This document shows positions 58,884 through 64,000 of a stretch of 64,000 nt of DNA, piece by piece. A program made the translations under genes and the position numbers. The notes below the pieces were generated by a model, which was not told the DNA's origin, did no database searches, and was given only the letters and a program-made list of their open reading frames with translations. The DNA lies in NCBI GenBank assembly GCA_016647705.1, contig CM028338.1, positions 12,926,240-12,990,239 on the forward strand, given 5' to 3'. Source of the DNA: Eucommia ulmoides. Taxonomy: Eukaryota; Streptophyta; Magnoliopsida; Garryales; Eucommiaceae. Each line of letters begins with the position of its first letter. Within the stretch, counting starts at the first letter, position 1.

Positions 58884-60497
58884 TGATAGATGTGATTTAC
58901 TTATATATTTTCAAACTGGTTTTGCTAGTTTTAGAGTATTTTTTATAGCGTTTTTATTATGTTTTAATTAGTTTTTATTTCTTTTTGTATAAATCTGGTG
59001 TTTGGGGTAAAAAGGTAGCAAAATAGAGCGTAAACGATCAGATCGAACCAAGAATGATGGAAAAACGAGGAGGCAATATTCTGAAAAGAAGCCCACCGCC
59101 GCGGCGTCTAGAGCTCCGCCGCGACGATGAAAATGCAGAGAGGGCCATTTCTTGCTGAACGTCCACTGCCGCTGTGGTGAAAATGCAAGATGGTCACCAA
59201 GTCCACCATTGTCTTCATCGCTTAAGCGATTAACCAACCGACCTACTTACCGCCGCAACAGTGACCTCTACATAAATTTAGATATTTTTTGAGATATTTT
59301 CTCTATTTAATCCCCTCTCCTCTCCTCTCCTTTGAGGACCTCCGGCCATTAGAGCCCTTAGGTCTTAGTTTAGAATAGATAGAGAGAGTATGGGGAGTGC
59401 TCAAACAATTCTGAAGGAAAAGATTACCACACGGAGAAGAAGAAGCGATCGATGGATGGTTTTAGCAGCTAATCTTCGGATATCGACTAAGTTCATCCAT
59501 TTTCCTTTTATTTCTTAACTTCAATAATTGTTTGAGCATGTTTAGCTCGATTTTCAATGTATAAACAATTATGATCACGAGTTAAACGTGGATTATCTAT
59601 GTGATTAATATTATTTATAAAAACGTAGTTTTGTTTGAGTTTTTGTTTCTTTAATGATTGTTCTTCGCTATTTTGATTGTATTTGCTGTATTATTTGTTT
59701 ATTATACTTAGATAGATATATCTAGAATTCGGGGTTTGACCCTCGGAAGAGGTAACACCAGATTCGGACTATGATAAACACAACACGACGATCCAATAAC
59801 TCGGAAGGGAGTTGGATTGTGGGCAATCGACGACGTTGGGGCAAGACTCACATGATGTAGAGTAGTTAAAACATTGAGGAGGACTTCTTAATTGACACGA
59901 AGTTGCGTATTCCCTCATCTTACACTCAGGAGATGTGGCGGAGGAGTTCATGAACTGAGATTGTCGATAGGATAAACACAACACGACAATCGAATAACTC
60001 AGGAAGGAGTTGGATTATGTGCAATCAATGACGTTGGGGTGAGACTCACATGACCTAAGGTCAATAAGATGTTGAGGGGGACTTATTCGTTGACACGAAG
60101 TCACGTATTCCCTCGTCTTATACTCGAAAGAGGTGACAAGGGAGTTTACGAACTGAGATTGTCGAATAGGTCGAATACTATTATTGTAAACTAAATGAAA
60201 TCAAACACGTTTAAGTAAATAAAGTTAATCCCTAGATAATTCATCCCCTAACCATCTTGTATTAGTATAATTAGTATATATTAAATTAAGTTATATTAGT
60301 ATTAGTATTAATTAATTTAAAATCATTATTTTTAGCCTAGATAAAGTTAGGTCATGACAATTATGGTACTTGATAATAACGATAACCGATCCCTGTGGAT
60401 ACGATACCCGATCTTAAAGATCACATTATACTAAAACTTTGAACTCGTACACTTGTGAGTAGTCAATACGCGAGCTTGTAATAACGCTCGTCGTACA
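58884..60497 (+). repeat. 3' LTR of the inner element, with a 198-bp internal tandem duplication
   Basis: 1,614 bases, about 190 longer than its 5' partner. The extra length is explained by a duplicated block starting GATAAACACAACACGAC at 59773 and again at 59971. Confidence 0.85.
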
Positions 60498-61446
60498 CCT
60501 ACCTTGACATATCATTATCCCTCGTTACCCTGTTGAAGCCTAATAGCCATTTCAATTCTGAACACTTAACTAATACCATAGCCGATTGAACTTTTTCCAA
60601 ACCTATATTGTTAAACCAAAGGCACAATGTAAGTGAATCAAGTTAGCATTTGTTGTGCTACTTGATGTGAGCGGTTGGGTTTTGGGCGTACTATTAATTG
60701 GTTCGGTATTTGAGTACTCACTTGTCGTTTTTCGTTCATCTTTCACACACCCCTTAAATTGTACAAATCAAATAAGTTTAGGGGTGTTGTTTGTTTGAAA
60801 AAAAAAAAAAAAAAAACCCTATGTAAATATAGTTTATTTCCGTTTCTTTTTGACAAGTGAGTACATTGGTCTTAATTGTATTATTCAGGGTTGTTTAAAA
60901 ATTATCTATGGGGGTTCGAGTATAAGTGTGCCAAGCAATGTGCCTTGGGTAACGTCAAGTTAACAACGTTAACTCGTTTTCTCTTCCAATTTACCCTTGG
61001 CCATTATTCCTAAATCGAACCAAGACCCATTGATATTTTTGAACCTCTGAGCCTACATTAGTGGATAATAGAACTTGGGTCAGATGTATAGATTCCCTAT
61101 ACTTTAATGGTTTAAGTCATGAACTTTGTTGAGGGATAATCCCATCTAATCAAGGGATAGTTGTATATTTGAGTTTAATCACACACACTCTGATAGGATC
61201 TAGAATGACGCTTACTATTACTGAACGTTAAAATTCTAGAACACCACATGGTGTGTTTTAATATTTGAACTTGATAGGATTGGGGGCTGATGAGGGAAAA
61301 ATTGTTTGGCCGATAGATGATACTCAAAACTTGCACATTTTTGTTTAAGTGTTTTTAGTTATTATTTGGTAATTAGTTGTTATATTTTCTTGTATTGTGT
61401 GGATGTTTAGCTCGAGAACTAGCAAAATTTCGAGTTTGGGGGTATT
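60498..61446 (+). other. Outer-element 3' non-coding region, right part, with polypurine tract
   Basis: Resumes after the inner insertion and matches 58204-58880 in order (ATTATCCCTCGTTACCCTG, TTGATGTGAGC, GTGAGTA). A poly(A) run lies at about 60800-60817. Ends with GAGTTTGGGGGTATT, the polypurine tract, at about 61432-61446. Confidence 0.75.
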
Positions 61447-62808
61447 TGATAGGTGTAAATTACCTATCTATTTTCGAACCGAACATTATTAGTTTTCGAG
61501 TACGTTTATTATGTTTTAATATATTTTTATGTGTTTTTGTATAAATCAGGTGTTTGATGTGAAAAAGTATGAAAAAGGATCAATAACGATGAAATGGGAT
61601 CAAGAACGGTGGGAAAACATGCACGGAGATAATATTCAGAACAACAACCTACCGCCTAGGCAGTGAATATAGAGATAGGGGCCTAAATCTGCTGGAAGCT
61701 CACTGCCTAGGCGGTGAAACTGTAGAGAAGTTACTGAATCCACCGCTTCCTCCACTGTTGCGGCAAAGATCAAACCGACATACCCACCACCTAAGCGGTG
61801 AATCCCATTGCCTAGGTGGTCACTCTGCACTATATTTAGATATTATTTAGATATTTTAGGGTATTTTGTTTTATTTAATCCATCTTCCTCTCTCATATTC
61901 GGCCATTAGACCTCCTACCATATTAGAGGCATATTTTGAGAGGAATTTGGGGAGCTCAAGCAAATCCTAAGGAAAATAACACAAAGCAAAGAAGGAGAAG
62001 CGATCTTGGAACGTTCTTAGCGACAAATCTTCAGACGAAGGCTAGTTTCTCTTGTTTTATTTGAGCATGTTTAGCTCATTTTACATTGTATATATGGTTA
62101 TGGTCATTAGCTAAACATGGATTATTTAGGGATTAATAATATATTTATGAAAATGTGATTTATTTAAGTTTGTATTTCATTAGCGGTTGTTCTTCGATGT
62201 TTGATTGTGTTTATCATTCTTGTATTACATATATGCTTAGAATAATATATAGAGAATATGGGGTTTGACACTCGAGAGAGGTAACCCCGGATTCGGACTA
62301 GGGTAAACATAACGTGATGATCCAATAACCCGGAAGGGAGTTAGAAAGTATACAATCAATGACGTTGGGGCAAGACACACGTGACCTAGTGTCATTAAGA
62401 TGTTGAGGGGGACTTATTCGTTGACGCGAAGTCACGTATTCACTCGTCTTATACTCGAGAGAGGTGGCGAGTGAGTTTATGAACCGAGATTGTCGAATAA
62501 GTTTAATACTATTAACGTAAGTCAAACGAGATCGAACACGTATTTGTAAACCAAGTTAATCCATAGACAATTATTTTCCCTAAAACGTCTCATATTATTA
62601 GTATAGATTAAATTTAGTTATATTAGTTTAGTTTATATTAATTTTATATACATTTTTTTCGCCTAGATAAAGTTAGGTCATGATAAACACGGTATTCGAT
62701 AATAATAACAACCAATCTCTATGGATATGATACCCCAACTCTCCCAATCTTTAATAAAACTTACTCGTATACTTGCGGTGAATGTAACGATGTATTTACG
62801 TGCTACCA
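61447..62808 (+). repeat. 3' LTR of the outer element
   Basis: 1,362 bases, homologous to 52696-54075, with the palindrome array at 61650-61822. Followed by TAGTA. Confidence 0.88.
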
Positions 62809-62813
62809 TAGTA

Positions 62814-63917
62814 CATCCCAACAAAATGGACTAGCCAAACGCAAACATAGATATATTCTTGACACAGTTCATGCTCTCCTAATTTATTCATCATGTTCTA
62901 AGCATTTTTAGGGTGAGACTGCCTTCACAGTCGTCTACACTATAAACCGTGTCCCTTTCGCTACAATCCAAAATAAGTCTCCATTTGAACGCCTTTTCGG
63001 TAAAACTCCTGATTACTTTAAACTCAGAGTCTTTGGTTGCGCCTATTTTGTTATTCTCAAACCACATGAACACAACAAATTAGAACCAAGGGCTCATCCA
63101 TGTTATTTTCTTGGATATGGCATCAAAGATAAAGGATATTAGTGTTGGGATCCTATATCTAAAACCCTTCGTATCTCGCGACATGTTATTTTTTTGGAAC
63201 ATCAAATGTTTTCTTCCTGACGGTCATTTAACATGTCAACCCTCACCAACTCCAGATTTTTTATTGATTCATCCATTGAGTTATCTCCATATGATACAAT
63301 TCCAGGTACTGTTGAGTCTACTCTAGCACCACCTATTGCACCTAACCCTACACCTTATGTTGAGTCCACCCCAGACCCACCAACTGAACCTACTCTAGAA
63401 TCACCAGCTGATCTCACCTCTCTAGCTCCAACGACCATGCCTGTGACTTTTTCTGTGGCCGATGATGTTGTACTAATTCCCTCTGAGACCCACGCTCTAG
63501 AACACCCTTGTCGCTCAACTAGGGAAACAAGCTCCACGTGCTTGGTTTGCTAAATTCAGCACTACTATTCATCGTTTTGGGTTCACACCTAATTCTTATG
63601 ATTCGGCTCTACTTGTACTCCATACAGCTAACGGTATTATCTTTCTTTTACTGTATGAGGATGATATAGTAATTATTGAAGATGATCTACATGGCATTTC
63701 TGAACTCAAAAAGTTTCTCAGTGGCCAATTCGAGATGAAAGATCTTGGCATGCTCACCTATTTTCTTGGCTTTGAAGTCTTATCTGGTTCTGATGGATAT
63801 TTTCTCTCTCAAGCCAAATATGTATTGGATCTCCTTTCCAAGGCTGGGATCACTGACTCAACCACTGCCACTACTCCTCTCAAGTCGAACGTCAGACTTA
63901 CCCTACTCGATGGTTCA
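62814..63917 (+). pseudogene. Copia integrase end, linker and reverse transcriptase start
   Basis: Resumes the copia element after the outer insertion: integrase-end motifs (QQNGLAKRKHRYILDTVHAL-like near 62817; VFGCAYFVILKPHEHNKLEP near 63030), then a Pro/Thr/Glu-rich linker (63233-63553), then RT motifs MKDLGMLTYFLGFEV and FLSQAKYVLDLLSKAG at 63735-63860. Coding similarity stops at 63917 where a minus-strand LTR begins. Fossil. Confidence 0.85.
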
Positions 63918-64000
63918 TGTTAGCCTAGTGAGCTACCCAAGAGGGGGGGTGAATTGGGTAGCATTAAAAAATATCAAAATAATAACACTTCAAAATCAAA
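63918..64000 (-). mobile_element. Edge of another copia-type LTR, cut by the window end
   Basis: TGTTAGCCTAGTGAGCTACC followed by AAGAGGGGGGGTGAATTGGG is the inverted counterpart of the right end of the solo LTR at 37272-39383 and close to the left end of 34033-35477. It interrupts the copia RT. The 5 bases before it, GTTCA, are the candidate target duplication. Confidence 0.75.

Larger units (their letters stand above)
55833..60497 (+). mobile_element. Second Tat/Athila-like element (inner), related to its host
   Basis: LTRs 55833-57256 and 58884-60497 (TGATAGATGTGAT ... CGTACA), primer site TGGCACCATTGCCGGGGA at 57263-57280, polypurine-like AAGTTTGGGAAT before the 3' LTR. Flanks CTTAC (55828-55832) and CCTAC (60498-60502) match at four of five, and the outer element resumes with CTTGACATATCATTATCC. 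The interior is only about 1.6 kb with no protein domain recognised, so it is non-autonomous. Interior blocks match the outer element's 3' region, showing a common ancestry. LTRs differ at roughly 8-10% by eye. Confidence 0.88.
52696..62808 (+). mobile_element. Tat/Athila-like gypsy element (outer), non-autonomous, holding a second element
   Basis: LTRs 52696-54075 and 61447-62808 (TGATAGGTGTAAATTA ... CTATCA/CTACCA), perfect target duplication TAGTA (52691-52695 and 62809-62813), tRNA-Asp-type primer site and TTTGGGGGTAT polypurine tract. Internal DNA is 54076-55832 plus 60503-61446, with a gag remnant and an unassigned frame but no polymerase domains, giving an element of about 5.4 kb before the nested insertion. 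It lies inside copia integrase, whose sequence resumes exactly after the right TAGTA. Structurally complete at its ends but coding-poor. LTRs differ by roughly 7-10% by eye. Confidence 0.9.
50341..63917 (+). mobile_element. Ty1/copia element, entered by a Tat/Athila-like element and by a further LTR
   Basis: Parts in order: 5' LTR (50341-50520), primer site, leader, protease region, pre-integrase/integrase (to 52695), then the inserted 10.1-kb gypsy-type element, then integrase again from 62814, a Pro/Thr-rich linker, and reverse transcriptase (about 63600-63917), where another LTR begins. The copia order protease-integrase-RT is clear. The 3' half lies outside the window. Broken, with a number of disruptions besides the insertions. 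Confidence 0.88.

Overview
The window looks like intergenic plant DNA, almost certainly from a eudicot nuclear genome. It is AT-rich, has no intact host gene I can defend, and is packed with plant transposon families nested in one another: En/Spm (CACTA), hAT with BED-DUF659-hATC, Mutator-like, Helitron, Ty1/copia, Ty3/gypsy chromovirus and Tat/Athila-type gypsy, and an L1-type LINE. Most open frames are either transposon remnants or translations of simple repeats.

Layout. 1-11.7 kb: a decayed copia-like 3' end and LTR, split by a CACTA element (1232-9802, target duplication TAA), which is itself split by a hAT element (4089-8878, 8-bp duplication). 11.7-18.6 kb: gene-like, CT-rich DNA holding a nearly fully palindromic Mutator-like foldback element (12104-14146, perfect 10-bp duplication) and a smaller Mutator-like candidate (17257-18549). 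18.6-25.35 kb: a minus-strand chromovirus fossil whose RNase H module is tandemly repeated about five times, with a 2.5-kb solo LTR inserted in the array. 25.35-33.8 kb: a CACTA-type terminus, tandemly duplicated unknown DNA, then a broken autonomous-type Helitron (Rep/helicase).

34-47.1 kb: a minus-strand copia-type solo LTR; an Athila-like solo LTR (36468-40008) containing another copia-type solo LTR (37272-39383); then a non-coding LTR element (40134-47123, duplication CCCCC) whose 5' LTR holds a small Helitron carrying an exon-like fragment. 47.1-50.3 kb: AT-rich DNA and a LINE RNase H tail. 50.3-64 kb: a Ty1/copia element holding a Tat/Athila-like element (52696-62808, duplication TAGTA), which holds a second, related element (55833-60497); the copia reverse transcriptase is then entered by yet another LTR at 63918.

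There is no operon or pathway; the genes do not cooperate. The biology is in insertion order and in unusual repeat structures: the RNase H tandem array, the 2-kb palindrome with GC-rich CCCGGG hairpins, and periodic palindrome arrays in the LTRs of three unrelated-looking families. All calls are by reading; no database search was possible.
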